Positions 1-8,813 of a stretch of 64,000 nucleotides of DNA are shown piece by piece. The stretch lies in NCBI GenBank assembly GCA_910588195.1, contig CAJUPN010000005.1:1-64000 (forward strand), written 5' to 3'. This DNA comes from an uncultured Bacilli bacterium. GTDB lineage: Bacteria; Bacillota_I; Bacilli_A; RF39; UBA660. Each line of letters begins with the position of its first letter. The stretch's first letter is position 1. Made by a program: the position numbers and the translations under genes. Below the pieces are notes generated by a model that saw only the letters and a program-made list of their open reading frames with translations, was not told the DNA's origin and did not search any database.

Positions 1-73
1 ATTAGGGTTTAAATAAATGTTTTTTTACTGTCTACTTTTTGTTGACAACTTCAAGTCTAAATACTTGTATTTT

Positions 74-622
74 TTATATTTTTATTCCATCATCAGATTC
101 ATTAAATATTTCGATTGCGTCATAGAATGGTTGAACTTTTATACCGTGGATTAGTGCAATAATATTAGATGGAAAAGATCTTATTAAAGAAATAAGCTCT
201 TTATTATGTTTATTGTAAAATGATTTAGCAGCATTTATTTTTGTATCAGATTCATTTAACTTTCTAATTACTTCCCTAAAGTCTTTTTTCTCTTCTATTT
301 TTGGATAATCATTTTTTATTAAGTAAATAGTATTTACTGCTTCATTTATTTTTCTTTCTAAGTCATAGCTAGTTATATTAGCTTGTTTTGTTTTTTCTAA
401 GTCTGAAAATAAAGTTAAATCCATTTTTGTATTTTTTTCAACAGCTTTTTTGCATTTTATTATAAGATCATATCTATTTTTTAATTCTTCTAATATAACT
501 GTTTCTGCTTGTTCAATTCTAATTTTAGAAAATTCAATTTTATTGTATAATATAATGTAGGACATAGCAATTATTGCAACTATGATTATAATTGTTAGAA
601 GAATAATTAATATTGTTTCCAT
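74..622 (-). CDS. LemA family protein
   Basis: A 182-residue protein with one N-terminal hydrophobic segment (about residues 4-27) followed by a long charged helical region. This is the build of LemA proteins, which are usually about 180-200 residues. The C-terminal stretch around residues 145-165 has the Phe-Pro typical of the family before a short hydrophobic helix. LemA proteins are anchored in the membrane with the helical part in the cytoplasm or on the surface; their function is not established. The gene runs leftward and is divergent from the metallo-hydrolase gene, with 47 bases between them that must hold both promoters. The family call is fairly secure; the role is unknown. Confidence 0.75.
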   Translation of the reverse strand: METILIILLTIIIIVAIIAMSYIILYNKIEFSKIRIEQAETVILEELKNRYDLIIKCKKAVEKNTKMDLTLFSDLEKTKQANITSYDLERKINEAVNTIYLIKNDYPKIEEKKDFREVIRKLNESDTKINAAKSFYNKHNKELISLIRSFPSNIIALIHGIKVQPFYDAIEIFNESDDGIKI

Positions 623-669
623 ATTATCACCATATATTAATTATATCATGAAAGGATGGCTAAAACTAG

Positions 670-1206
670 ATGAAAATATCAGTTGTTGTTGTAGGTAATT
701 TACAGACTAATTGTTATATATTAGAAAGAGGTAATTCAGTTTTTATAATTGATCCTGGAGATAATGCAGAGTTAATAGCTTCAAATATAAGTAGTGATAA
801 GAGAGTTTTAGGTATTATTATTACTCATAGTCATGATGATCATACAGGTGCTTCTTTAGATTTACTTAATAAATATAATACTAGACTTTATAATGGACAT
901 AATTTGAGTGAAGGCAATCATGTAATTGAAAATTTCTCTTTTGATGTTATAAAAACTCCTGGTCATATGGATGATTCTATATCTATTTACTTTAAAGAAG
1001 ATAAAGTTATGTTTGTTGGAGATTTTATATTCAAGGGAGGAATTGGTCGAACTGACATGATTGGTTCAAGTCCTTTTGATATGAAGCAAAGCATTAAAAA
1101 GCTTTTAAAATATCCATCTGATATAACTTTAATGCCTGGTCATTTTGGAGTTACTGTACTCGCAAATGAGATAGAAAATCTTAATTACTTTTTAACTAAG
1201 CTTTAA
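670..1206 (+). CDS. MBL-fold metallo-hydrolase (glyoxalase II-like)
   Basis: A 178-residue single-domain metallo-beta-lactamase fold hydrolase. The metal ligands are visible: the HSHDDH motif (His53, His55, Asp57, His58), His99 in TPGH, Asp118 in VGDF and His158 in PGHFG. These bind two metal ions that activate water. Small enzymes of this subgroup are related to hydroxyacylglutathione hydrolase, but the substrate cannot be told from sequence. The length is that of the short bacterial forms, which lack the C-terminal glutathione-binding domain. The stop codon overlaps that of the convergent GerQ-like gene by a few bases. Family certain, substrate unknown. Confidence 0.88.
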   Translation: MKISVVVVGNLQTNCYILERGNSVFIIDPGDNAELIASNISSDKRVLGIIITHSHDDHTGASLDLLNKYNTRLYNGHNLSEGNHVIENFSFDVIKTPGHMDDSISIYFKEDKVMFVGDFIFKGGIGRTDMIGSSPFDMKQSIKKLLKYPSDITLMPGHFGVTVLANEIENLNYFLTKL

Positions 1207-1532
1207 AATACTTTGAAGTTTATTGGTTCTTCAAATTCAACCCAATTTACATATATCATTGGAATAAGATACCAATCTCCTCTTTCTGGGGAAGACATAA
1301 CTAAATGATCTTTTCCTGATTGTTCAATAATTCCATCATATATTCTATCTCTCCATTCATTAGAATCTGGAAAAGAACAGAATACTTTAGCTTTTTTTCC
1401 TTTATTTAATCTTAAAATGTTTTCAATGTAACTTTGCTCCATAGGCATCGTATTTGTACTTACCTCTTGATCTGGAGTAAAGTTATTCATATTACTTGGA
1501 AATGTTGGATTTGGATAATAAGTTCCATTCAT
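1203..1532 (-). CDS. GerQ-like spore coat protein
   Basis: A 109-residue protein. Residues about 32-105 match the conserved core of Bacillus GerQ, with the run EQSYIENILRLNKGK, then a short beta domain ending in a 'ywLIPMIYVNWVEFEE' region. The N-terminus is Pro/Asn/Met-rich low complexity, as in GerQ. In Bacillus, GerQ is a spore coat protein cross-linked by transglutaminase and needed for the coat localisation of the cortex hydrolase CwlJ. Here it lies alone on the minus strand between unrelated genes. Its presence suggests sporulation or descent from spore formers; no other sporulation gene is seen in the window. The similarity is recalled from the family, not from a search. Confidence 0.7.
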   Translation of the reverse strand: MNGTYYPNPTFPSNMNNFTPDQEVSTNTMPMEQSYIENILRLNKGKKAKVFCSFPDSNEWRDRIYDGIIEQSGKDHLVMSSPERGDWYLIPMIYVNWVEFEEPINFKVF

Positions 1533-1620
1533 TTTATTTTCACCTCTGTTAATATTTATGAAATAGTTGTTGAAATATTATAAAAATGTGTTAATATATT
1601 TTCTTAAAGAAGGTATGATT

Positions 1621-2391
1621 ATGGAATTTAGAAATATAACAGAAACGGAAAAGGAAAGTTATCAAGAATATTTAGATTTATTAAATGCTTTAAATGGATC
1701 TACGGAAAAACTTTCAGAAGTCATTTATGATGATAAAAAATATGTATTATCGTATGATGATAGTGCAGTAGGTATTGTTGTTAATGATGGGGAATGTTTA
1801 AAGCCATTTTATATAAATGATGATATGCCAATGTTTGAAGTATATGGTAATTTAGAAGATACTTATAATATAGTTAATGGGGAAATGAAGGAAGTTATGA
1901 AAACTAATAGGTTAGGAAGTGGAACTAGACTTACTTATTTAGTACCTACTGATAATAATCCTAGATATATTTTAGAATATTCTCAGTTTGATGCCGAAAA
2001 TGAAGCTTTGTTAGAATTTGGATATGATGTTACTCAAAGAAAAGGTCTTGATAGTGCACTAGCTTATACTTATTTTCAACATCCTGACGCTATTAAGTTC
2101 CAATATTTAAAAAGGTTTTTATTTATGATGCGAAGAAAAACACATTATTATAATTTAACTTGTGATGATAATAACATATATGTTTCTCCATTAATTGTTT
2201 GGAGAGAGAATCATTATGGATGTAAAAATGAACAATTTTCAGCGGACTTGTTATTAAGACAGTTTGAAGATTGTGGATTTAATACATCGATTCCAAAGCA
2301 GTTTCAATCTTTAATACAGGGGACTGATCCAGAATATAAAACTTTAAAACTTATTAATAAAGAGTACAAAAATTATATAAAAGGGCAATAA
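1621..2391 (+). CDS. Unknown protein (256 residues)
   Basis: I do not recognise this family. The ATG at 1621 is chosen over the upstream in-frame TTG at 1567, because AAGAAGG sits about 8 bases before the ATG and the region upstream looks like a promoter. The product is soluble and acidic, with no signal peptide or membrane segment. The N-terminal half is rich in Asp/Glu and beta-like. The C-terminal third is more basic and aromatic (for example FLFMMRRKTHYYN around residues 174-186). It is followed by the divergent-looking spacer before the DcuC-like transporter. A cytoplasmic role is likely, but nothing more can be said. Confidence 0.6.
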   Translation: MEFRNITETEKESYQEYLDLLNALNGSTEKLSEVIYDDKKYVLSYDDSAVGIVVNDGECLKPFYINDDMPMFEVYGNLEDTYNIVNGEMKEVMKTNRLGSGTRLTYLVPTDNNPRYILEYSQFDAENEALLEFGYDVTQRKGLDSALAYTYFQHPDAIKFQYLKRFLFMMRRKTHYYNLTCDDNNIYVSPLIVWRENHYGCKNEQFSADLLLRQFEDCGFNTSIPKQFQSLIQGTDPEYKTLKLINKEYKNYIKGQ

Positions 2392-2473
2392 TCGACGATA
2401 TTTGTTCTTTTTTTTCATAAAAATTTCATACACAATTCTTAGATTATGATATAATTGTACTAGGAGGTTAGAA

Positions 2474-3919
2474 ATGAAAAAGTTTTTTGAAAAGCATGAT
2501 TTATTTAAGCTAGTAGGAATTTTTGTTCTAATTGCTGTTTTACTAACTTGGTTAGTTAGTTCATCATACTTTGCATCAGGAACTTTAACAAGCACTGAGT
2601 TTAGTAGAGTAGGTTTATTTGATTTAACTACTTATGGGTTATTACAAATATTTTATTTTACTGTTGTTTTCATGTTTGTTATAGTTGTTGGAGGATTCTA
2701 TAAGTTTGTAGGTTCTTTAGATGCTTATGATAACTTAACAAGTAAGATTGCAGCAAAATTTAAAGGAAAGGAAAAAGTATTAGTTGCACTTTCAATTTTA
2801 TTATTTGGTGTAATTTCTGGTGTTAGTACAGATCAATTAGTTTTATTTGCATTAGCTCCATTTGTAATATCAATTTTATCTAAATTGAAAGTTGATAAAA
2901 TTACTGGATTAGTTGCTACATTTGGTGGTATTCTAACAGGAATTTTAGGTGCTACATATGCTCCTAAAATAACAGGTATGTTAGTAGACGCTACTAATGG
3001 ACTTGGAGTTTCTTATGGATTTGAATTAGCTTCAACTGTTATATTATTTGTGGTTGCTTATTTATTGTTAACATATTTTTCTTTAGCAAGAATGAGTAAG
3101 ATAGCTAAGACAAACAAGGCAGAAATCCTAGTTGATCCATTTGCTACAGTTAAAGTAGAAGAAAGTGATGATAAGAAAAAGAAAAAATCTGTTAAGAAGA
3201 GAAGAGTATCTTCTGTAGGTTTAGCTATTGTTTTATCGTTAGTATTTATTATTTTAATTTTAGCTTATATTGGATGGGAATCAGCATTTAATATTAAAGT
3301 ATTTGCTGAGGTAACTGATTGGATAAAAAATGCGACATTATTTGGTGAAAATGTATATTCATATGTTTTAGGACAAGCTGTTGCTCCATTTGGTGAATGG
3401 GATTTACTTGCTGGTGCAGGATTATTATTGTTAGCAAGTTTAGTTATAAAATTTGTTTATCATATTCCATTTGATAAAATGTTAGATGAATATGCTGAAG
3501 GATTTAGAATAATTGTAAAACCACTTGCAATACTAATGATGGTTTATCTAGTATTAGAGATTTCAATAATTTTCCCAACTATAGCTTATCTAGTTGATAA
3601 AATTATGGGACTTGGAAATAATGTTGGAACACTTTTTGCATCTGGTGCTTTAACTAGTTTATTTGCTGTTGACTTCCAATATACAGTAAGTACAGTTGGT
3701 TCAGTATTCTTAACATTCAAAGATGCTAATGTTGCAGCATTAATATTACAATCTGCTTATGGTGTAATTCAATTTGTTGCACCTACTAGTGCAATATTAA
3801 TGTTAGGTTTAGCAAGCTTAGATATAAAATTCAAAGATTACTTCAAATTTATTTGGAAGTTTGCTTTAGCAATCTTATTAGTAATTTTTGTTATATTAGC
3901 AATATTAATATATGTATAA
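2474..3919 (+). CDS. DcuC/YfcC-type membrane carrier
   Basis: A 481-residue integral membrane protein with about 11-12 hydrophobic segments and a basic cytoplasmic loop (about residues 232-245, KKKKKSVKKRR) in the middle. The pattern fits the ion-transporter superfamily that includes DcuC, YfcC and AbgT. The family moves dicarboxylates, peptides or amino-acid derivatives with an ion gradient. The conserved stretch GVISGVSTDQLVLFALAPFV (residues about 115-134) and a matching 'apTSAILMLGLASLD' near the C-terminus suggest the usual two-fold repeat with re-entrant loops. A strong AGGAGG precedes the ATG. It is monocistronic and is followed by a terminator. The substrate is unknown. Confidence 0.65.
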   Translation: MKKFFEKHDLFKLVGIFVLIAVLLTWLVSSSYFASGTLTSTEFSRVGLFDLTTYGLLQIFYFTVVFMFVIVVGGFYKFVGSLDAYDNLTSKIAAKFKGKEKVLVALSILLFGVISGVSTDQLVLFALAPFVISILSKLKVDKITGLVATFGGILTGILGATYAPKITGMLVDATNGLGVSYGFELASTVILFVVAYLLLTYFSLARMSKIAKTNKAEILVDPFATVKVEESDDKKKKKSVKKRRVSSVGLAIVLSLVFIILILAYIGWESAFNIKVFAEVTDWIKNATLFGENVYSYVLGQAVAPFGEWDLLAGAGLLLLASLVIKFVYHIPFDKMLDEYAEGFRIIVKPLAILMMVYLVLEISIIFPTIAYLVDKIMGLGNNVGTLFASGALTSLFAVDFQYTVSTVGSVFLTFKDANVAALILQSAYGVIQFVAPTSAILMLGLASLDIKFKDYFKFIWKFALAILLVIFVILAILIYV

Positions 3920-3920
3920 A

Positions 3921-3947
3921 GAAAGCTAAAAATAGTTTTCTTTTTTT
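3921..3947 (+). terminator. Rho-independent terminator after the DcuC-like gene
   Basis: GAAAGCT and AGTTTTC form a 7-bp stem (one G-T pair) around a short A-rich loop, followed by a run of seven T. It separates the transporter gene from the pheST promoter. Confidence 0.7.
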
Positions 3948-3958
3948 ATTAAATTTAT

Positions 3959-3987
3959 TTGACATAGTAATTAAATCGTTATAGAAT
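3959..3987 (+). promoter_or_regulatory. Sigma-A promoter of the pheST T-box transcript
   Basis: TTGACA at 3959-3964 and TAGAAT at 3982-3987 are separated by 17 bases. This is the expected spacing for a vegetative promoter, and it lies directly upstream of the T-box leader. Confidence 0.65.
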
Positions 3988-3993
3988 ATGGTT

Positions 3994-4209
3994 AGTGATG
4001 CGATGATTATGCATTTAGTAGTTATATAAAGTATTTATTAGAGAATGAATATCAGTGGCTGAAAGTATTCAAAATTAATTTATATAACGAATTTCAGGTA
4101 TAGGAGTGTCAATCGTTATTTCGCGTTAAGAAATTAAAGAGCATGCAAAGTCATGAACTAGGGTGGTACCGCGAGTATTCTCGTCCCTAGATTCAGGGCT
4201 TTTTTATTT
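3994..4209 (+). promoter_or_regulatory. T-box leader, Phe-specific, upstream of pheS
   Basis: The T-box signature AGGGTGGTACCGCG is at 4160-4173. It is followed by a terminator in which CTAGGG (4158-4163) can pair with CCCTAG (4185-4190), and by the GGGCTTTTTTA run. Upstream is a long structured region with an AGAGAATGAA-type stem I element (about 4041). A likely specifier codon TTC (Phe) lies at 4093-4095. T-boxes bind uncharged tRNA and then form the antiterminator, so phenylalanine starvation should raise expression of the synthetase genes that start 20 bases downstream. The identity is secure. The exact specifier position is inferred from the downstream genes and should be checked with a covariance model. 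Confidence 0.92.
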
Positions 4210-4229
4210 TATAGAAAGAGGGAAACTAT

Positions 4230-5279
4230 ATGAAAGAAAAAGCAGAACAAATAAAATCAACATTATTAAAAGATATTGAATCTGTAAAAAAAATCCAAGA
4301 ATTAATGGATTTAAAGTCTAAGTATTTAGGAAAGTCAGGAATGATAACTGAGTTAACTAAGAATATGAAAGACTTATCAGTAGAAGAAAGAAAAGAAGTT
4401 GGTATGATTTCTAATACTTTAAAAAATGAAGTTACAGAAATTATAGAACAATGTGAAAAGAAAATTAATGAAGAATTATTAAATGAAAAATTACAAAATG
4501 AAGTAATTGATATTACATTACCAAGTAAAAAAATAAAAAGAGGTTCTTTGCATCCAATGACGAGAATAACTGAGGAATTTGAGGATTTATTTGTTTCAAT
4601 GGGATATACAGTTTATTCTGGACCAGAAATAGAAAGTGATGAAAATTGTTTTCAAAAGCTTAATTTACCAAAGGGACATCCTGCTAGAGATGCTCAAGAT
4701 ACTTTCTATTTAACGGACGAAGTTGAATCTTTCTTACTGCGTAGTCAAACTTCTACTGCTCAAGTTCGTGCTATGGAAGAAAATGTTGATAAAGGTCCGA
4801 TTAGAATTGTTTGTCCTGGAAAGGTTTATAGAAGAGACGAAGATGCTACTCATTCACATCAATTTATGCAGATTGAAGGCTTAGTAATTGATAAAAATGT
4901 TTCTATGGCTGATTTAAAAGGTACTTTAGAATTATTTTGTAAGAAAATCTTAGGTGAAAAAACACAAGTTAGATTTAGACCTAGTTATTTCCCTTTTACT
5001 GAACCTTCTGTAGAAGTAGATGTTACTTGTTTTAAATGTGGTGGAAAAGGTTGTAATCTTTGTAAACAAACTGGTTGGATTGAAGTTTTAGGAGCTGGTA
5101 TGGTTCATCCTGATGTTCTTTCAATGAGTGGGTATGACCCAAATGTGTATCAAGGTTTTGCTTTTGGAACTGGGATAGATAGATTTGCCATGTTTAAGTA
5201 TGGTATTCCAGATATTAGAACTATTTATGGAAATGATATAAGATTTATTGAACAATTTGATAGAAAGGATGAGGACTAA
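4230..5279 (+). CDS. pheS: Phenylalanyl-tRNA synthetase alpha subunit
   Basis: A 349-residue alpha subunit of the (alpha-beta)2 enzyme that charges tRNA-Phe. The N-terminal coiled coil (about residues 1-90) is followed by the class II catalytic core. Motif 2 is seen as VYRRDEDATHSHQFMQIEG and motif 3 as GFAFGTGIDRFAMFKYGI. Four cysteines (CFKCGGKGCNLC) form the zinc-like knuckle found in many Bacilli PheS. The length is normal for the family. GAAAGAGGG precedes the ATG. The last base of its TAA is the first base of pheT, so the two are translationally coupled, as expected for subunits made in equal amounts. Expression is governed by the T-box leader upstream. Confidence 0.97.
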   Translation: MKEKAEQIKSTLLKDIESVKKIQELMDLKSKYLGKSGMITELTKNMKDLSVEERKEVGMISNTLKNEVTEIIEQCEKKINEELLNEKLQNEVIDITLPSKKIKRGSLHPMTRITEEFEDLFVSMGYTVYSGPEIESDENCFQKLNLPKGHPARDAQDTFYLTDEVESFLLRSQTSTAQVRAMEENVDKGPIRIVCPGKVYRRDEDATHSHQFMQIEGLVIDKNVSMADLKGTLELFCKKILGEKTQVRFRPSYFPFTEPSVEVDVTCFKCGGKGCNLCKQTGWIEVLGAGMVHPDVLSMSGYDPNVYQGFAFGTGIDRFAMFKYGIPDIRTIYGNDIRFIEQFDRKDED

Positions 5280-7642
5280 TGAAATTAAGTAGAAAGTTTG
5301 TTTCAGACTATATTGATTTAGATGAAAACTTAAGTATTGAAAATATAGCCGACGCTATGACAAATGTAGGAAATGAGTATGATTTTGCTGGTCCTTTAGT
5401 CGACTGTACAAAACTAGTTACTGGTGAGGTTATAGAATGTATAGAGCATCCTAATTCAGATCATTTACATTGTTGTAAAGTTAATGTTGGTGGGGAAGTT
5501 TTAGATATTGTTTGTGGTGCTCCTAATGTACGAAAAGGATTGAAAGTTGTTGTAGCTTTAGACGGTGCTAAACTCCCTGGTGGAGAAATTAAAAAGGGAG
5601 AAATACGTGGAGCAATGTCTAATGGTATGTTATGTTCAAAAGCTGAATTAGGTCTTGATAATAAATATTTAGTTGAAGAAGATCATACAGGAATTCATGA
5701 ATTACCAGAAAATACTGAAGTTGGACTTGATGCTTTAGAAGTAATGGGATTAAAAGATGAAGTTATCGATTTTGAGCTTACTTCTAATAGAGGTGATTTA
5801 CTTAGTGTTATTGGAATGGCTCATGAATTAGCTGCAATTTATAAAAAGCAAGTTAAAGATATTGATTTAAATTATAACGCTAATAAGGAAAATGTTAATG
5901 ATGTTTTTAAAGTTAAAGTAGAAACAGATGATTGTAAGTTATTTTTAGCTAAAAAAGTAAAGAATGTTACAATTAAAGAAAGTCCTGACTTTATTAAAAG
6001 TAGATTAATTGCTTCTGGTATAAGACCAATTAACAATGTTGTTGATATATCAAACTATGTTATGTTAGAAACTGGTCAACCACTACATTACTATGATGCT
6101 GATCGTTTGGGTGATACATTAATTGTTCGTAATGCTTTAGAAGGCGAAAAGCTAATTACTCTAGATAATCAAGAGAGAAGTTTAACTACTATGGATATTG
6201 TTATTGCCAATAATAGTGAAGCTGTTGGTTTAGCAGGTGTTATGGGTGGTCTTTCTACTGAAGTAGAAGATGATACTAAAAATATTATAATTGAATCGGC
6301 AATATTTGATGCGATTAAGGTAAGAAAAACAAGTAAAAAGATTTTAAGAAGTGAAGCTTCAAATCGTTTTGAAAAAGGACTTGATCCTAAAAGAACATAT
6401 TTAGCAATGGAAAGAAGTTGTGCATTACTTGAACGTTATGCTGATGCCGAAATTGTTGGTGACTTAGTTGAGATAAATGATTTAGATATAAAAGATAAAG
6501 ATATTAATATTACAATATCTAAAATAGAAAGTGTTTTAGGAATTAATATCAGTAAAGAAGAAGTAATATCTATATTTAACTCACTTGGTTTTTCTGTTAA
6601 AGATAATAATGAATTTTTAACTATTACAGTACCAACTAGAAGATTAGATATTAATATTCAAGAGGATTTAATTGAAGAAGTCGGAAGAATTCATGGAATG
6701 GATAAAATAGAAGGTAAATTACCGATCTTAGATGTTATTCGTGGTTCTTATGATAAAACTACTCGTGAAATAAAACACAAACTTTCTAACATGGGCTTAA
6801 ATGAGACAATGAGTTATACATTAATTCCAAATGATAAGGTACATTTATTTACAACAGATGAGTTTATCCCTGTAACTTTAAATGATCCAATGAGTGAAGA
6901 TAGAAATACTTTAAGATATAGTTTACTTTATTCACTTAATGAAGTTTATAAATATAATAAGGCAAGAAATAATTCTAATATATCTATTTTTGAAATTGGT
7001 AAGAGCTTTTTTAAAGATAAGGAAGAATATAGAGAAGATACTAAGTTAGCTGTATTAATGTCTGGTGATTTTTCTTTAGATATAAGTAATACTAAAGTTG
7101 ATTTTTATCATATAAAAGGTATTATGGAAGAACTTTTATATTTTTTAGGATATGATGGAAGATATAGTTTAATTAAAGATGATAAGATTCCAAATGAATT
7201 TCATCCAGGACAGTCTGCTTTAATAAATGTAAATGGACAAATAGTTGGTGTAATAGGTAAATTGCATCCTAGTATATCTTCAAGCGATGTTTATTGTTTG
7301 GAAATCAATCTATCTAAGCTTTTAGCAATTAGAACTGGGACAATGAAATATAAAGATATTTCTAAATACCCTGGAGTTATTAAAGATGTTGCTTTTATTG
7401 TTGATAATGCTATTACTAGTTTAGAACTTGAGGTATTTATAAAGAAATCAGCTGGAAAATTACTTGAGAATATTCAAATATTTGATATATATCCAAATAT
7501 TGAAGAAGGGAAAAAATCTTTGGCTTATAAATTAACTTTTTCAGATTCATCTAGAACATTATCTGATGATGAGGTTATGAGCGTATTTAATAAGATTATT
7601 GATGAAGTTACAAGTAAACTTAATGCTAAATTGAGAGGATAA
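5279..7642 (+). CDS. pheT: Phenylalanyl-tRNA synthetase beta subunit
   Basis: A 787-residue beta subunit with the full domain set. These are an N-terminal segment, an OB-fold tRNA-binding domain (about residues 40-150), the B3/B4 editing domain (about 205-375) and the B5 domain (about 400-475). A catalytic-like core follows, then the C-terminal ferredoxin-like anticodon-binding domain (about 695-787). It pairs with PheS to bind tRNA-Phe and clears mischarged Tyr. It starts on an ATG that overlaps the pheS stop by one base. Length and domain order are standard. No clear strong terminator follows; a short GATAA/TTATC stem before a T-run lies just after the stop. Confidence 0.97.
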   Translation: MKLSRKFVSDYIDLDENLSIENIADAMTNVGNEYDFAGPLVDCTKLVTGEVIECIEHPNSDHLHCCKVNVGGEVLDIVCGAPNVRKGLKVVVALDGAKLPGGEIKKGEIRGAMSNGMLCSKAELGLDNKYLVEEDHTGIHELPENTEVGLDALEVMGLKDEVIDFELTSNRGDLLSVIGMAHELAAIYKKQVKDIDLNYNANKENVNDVFKVKVETDDCKLFLAKKVKNVTIKESPDFIKSRLIASGIRPINNVVDISNYVMLETGQPLHYYDADRLGDTLIVRNALEGEKLITLDNQERSLTTMDIVIANNSEAVGLAGVMGGLSTEVEDDTKNIIIESAIFDAIKVRKTSKKILRSEASNRFEKGLDPKRTYLAMERSCALLERYADAEIVGDLVEINDLDIKDKDINITISKIESVLGINISKEEVISIFNSLGFSVKDNNEFLTITVPTRRLDINIQEDLIEEVGRIHGMDKIEGKLPILDVIRGSYDKTTREIKHKLSNMGLNETMSYTLIPNDKVHLFTTDEFIPVTLNDPMSEDRNTLRYSLLYSLNEVYKYNKARNNSNISIFEIGKSFFKDKEEYREDTKLAVLMSGDFSLDISNTKVDFYHIKGIMEELLYFLGYDGRYSLIKDDKIPNEFHPGQSALINVNGQIVGVIGKLHPSISSSDVYCLEINLSKLLAIRTGTMKYKDISKYPGVIKDVAFIVDNAITSLELEVFIKKSAGKLLENIQIFDIYPNIEEGKKSLAYKLTFSDSSRTLSDDEVMSVFNKIIDEVTSKLNAKLRG

Positions 7643-7688
7643 TGCCAATTTATCTTCTTTTTTTGTTATAATAAAAATAGGTGATACA

Positions 7689-8729
7689 ATGGGAGCAATT
7701 GATTGGGATAGAGATGATTTAACTTATAATGTTATTTTAGAGGGATTTTTGGGTGAAATAAAAGAAGAAAAATATTCTTACAAGGGAAAAGCAGCGAATA
7801 ATCCATTGGCTGAAATAATAATTAATGCAATTAATTCTCACGATTTTTATGATTTAAATGTTGTTAGTTTTATTAAATTAGATCAAGCTGATATTAGAGG
7901 GAATAAGTTATTAAAGTTATGGAATTTATGTAATGAGGATAGAGAATATTTTAAAAAGACAATTAGTTATATAACAGGTACAATGCTAGATTGTGCTTTT
8001 CCACTTGACGAAGTTTCAAAAAATTTAGATTTAGATGATCCAGTTCCTTTTATTCCAAATGATAAAGTGGTACCAACTTTTTCCGAGCTTATTTTTATGC
8101 GTCATAAACTTGGAAATGATAAAGTAAATGAGATCATATATCTGCTCCGAAAAAATTTCATTAAAAGTTATAATGAATATGTAAAAACAAAGGGCTTAGA
8201 TAAAGAATTAATTGATGAGTTACCACCATTTGAAAAAGAGAAATCTGAAGTATTAGCTGATAGTGAAGTTGTTGATATTAGAGATTTGTATTTTGGAGAA
8301 ACTACCATTGATTTAACTGGTGGTGTTTTAGGTATAAACATGCAAACATATTCTCTTTTTGAAAGGAGTCTTAGGACTCTTAAAGTTGGGGATAGAAATT
8401 TATATTTTCTTAAAGAAATACCTACTGGTGAAATCGTTTTAATTGATGATGAGGGAAATAAAGTTGATTACGATCAAGAACTTGTTTATGAAGGAGTTAC
8501 TATTTTACCAACTAAAAAACATGTAAATTTATCTGTTTGTTCTTTGAGAAGAATTGTAGAGGATGCAAAAAAAAGATGCGTTGAAAATAAAATTGTTGAT
8601 GTTTATGATTCGATGATTTCTTTTAATAAGTTTAAATTGATGGTTGGAGAGTGTAAAAATTATTTAAGTGATTTATCATATTTGTATCAAACTTTATATG
8701 GTGGATTAGGTAATGCTAAAAAAAGATGA
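7689..8729 (+). CDS. Unknown protein (346 residues)
   Basis: I do not recognise this protein. It is soluble and acidic, without signal peptide or membrane helices. The sequence around residues 195-290 is beta-rich (DIRDLYFGETTIDLTGGVLG and following), and the C-terminus is helical and basic. The start ATG is preceded by AGGTGATACA and by a TATAAT-like box about 20 bases before that. The next gene, also unknown, follows after about 85 bases on the same strand. The two are of similar style and could act together, but no shared domain is visible. Confidence 0.6.
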   Translation: MGAIDWDRDDLTYNVILEGFLGEIKEEKYSYKGKAANNPLAEIIINAINSHDFYDLNVVSFIKLDQADIRGNKLLKLWNLCNEDREYFKKTISYITGTMLDCAFPLDEVSKNLDLDDPVPFIPNDKVVPTFSELIFMRHKLGNDKVNEIIYLLRKNFIKSYNEYVKTKGLDKELIDELPPFEKEKSEVLADSEVVDIRDLYFGETTIDLTGGVLGINMQTYSLFERSLRTLKVGDRNLYFLKEIPTGEIVLIDDEGNKVDYDQELVYEGVTILPTKKHVNLSVCSLRRIVEDAKKRCVENKIVDVYDSMISFNKFKLMVGECKNYLSDLSYLYQTLYGGLGNAKKR

Positions 8730-8813
8730 AGTTAGATTAATAACTTTAGAAGAAGATAATTGAAATTAACTTCTTTTTTTTGGTATAATGTTGTTAAGAT
8801 AGGGATGGTTATT

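Noticed and set aside
2344..2595. Minus-strand frame overlapping the DcuC-like gene start
   Set aside because: It crosses a promoter and the start of a well-supported gene and has no ribosome binding site.
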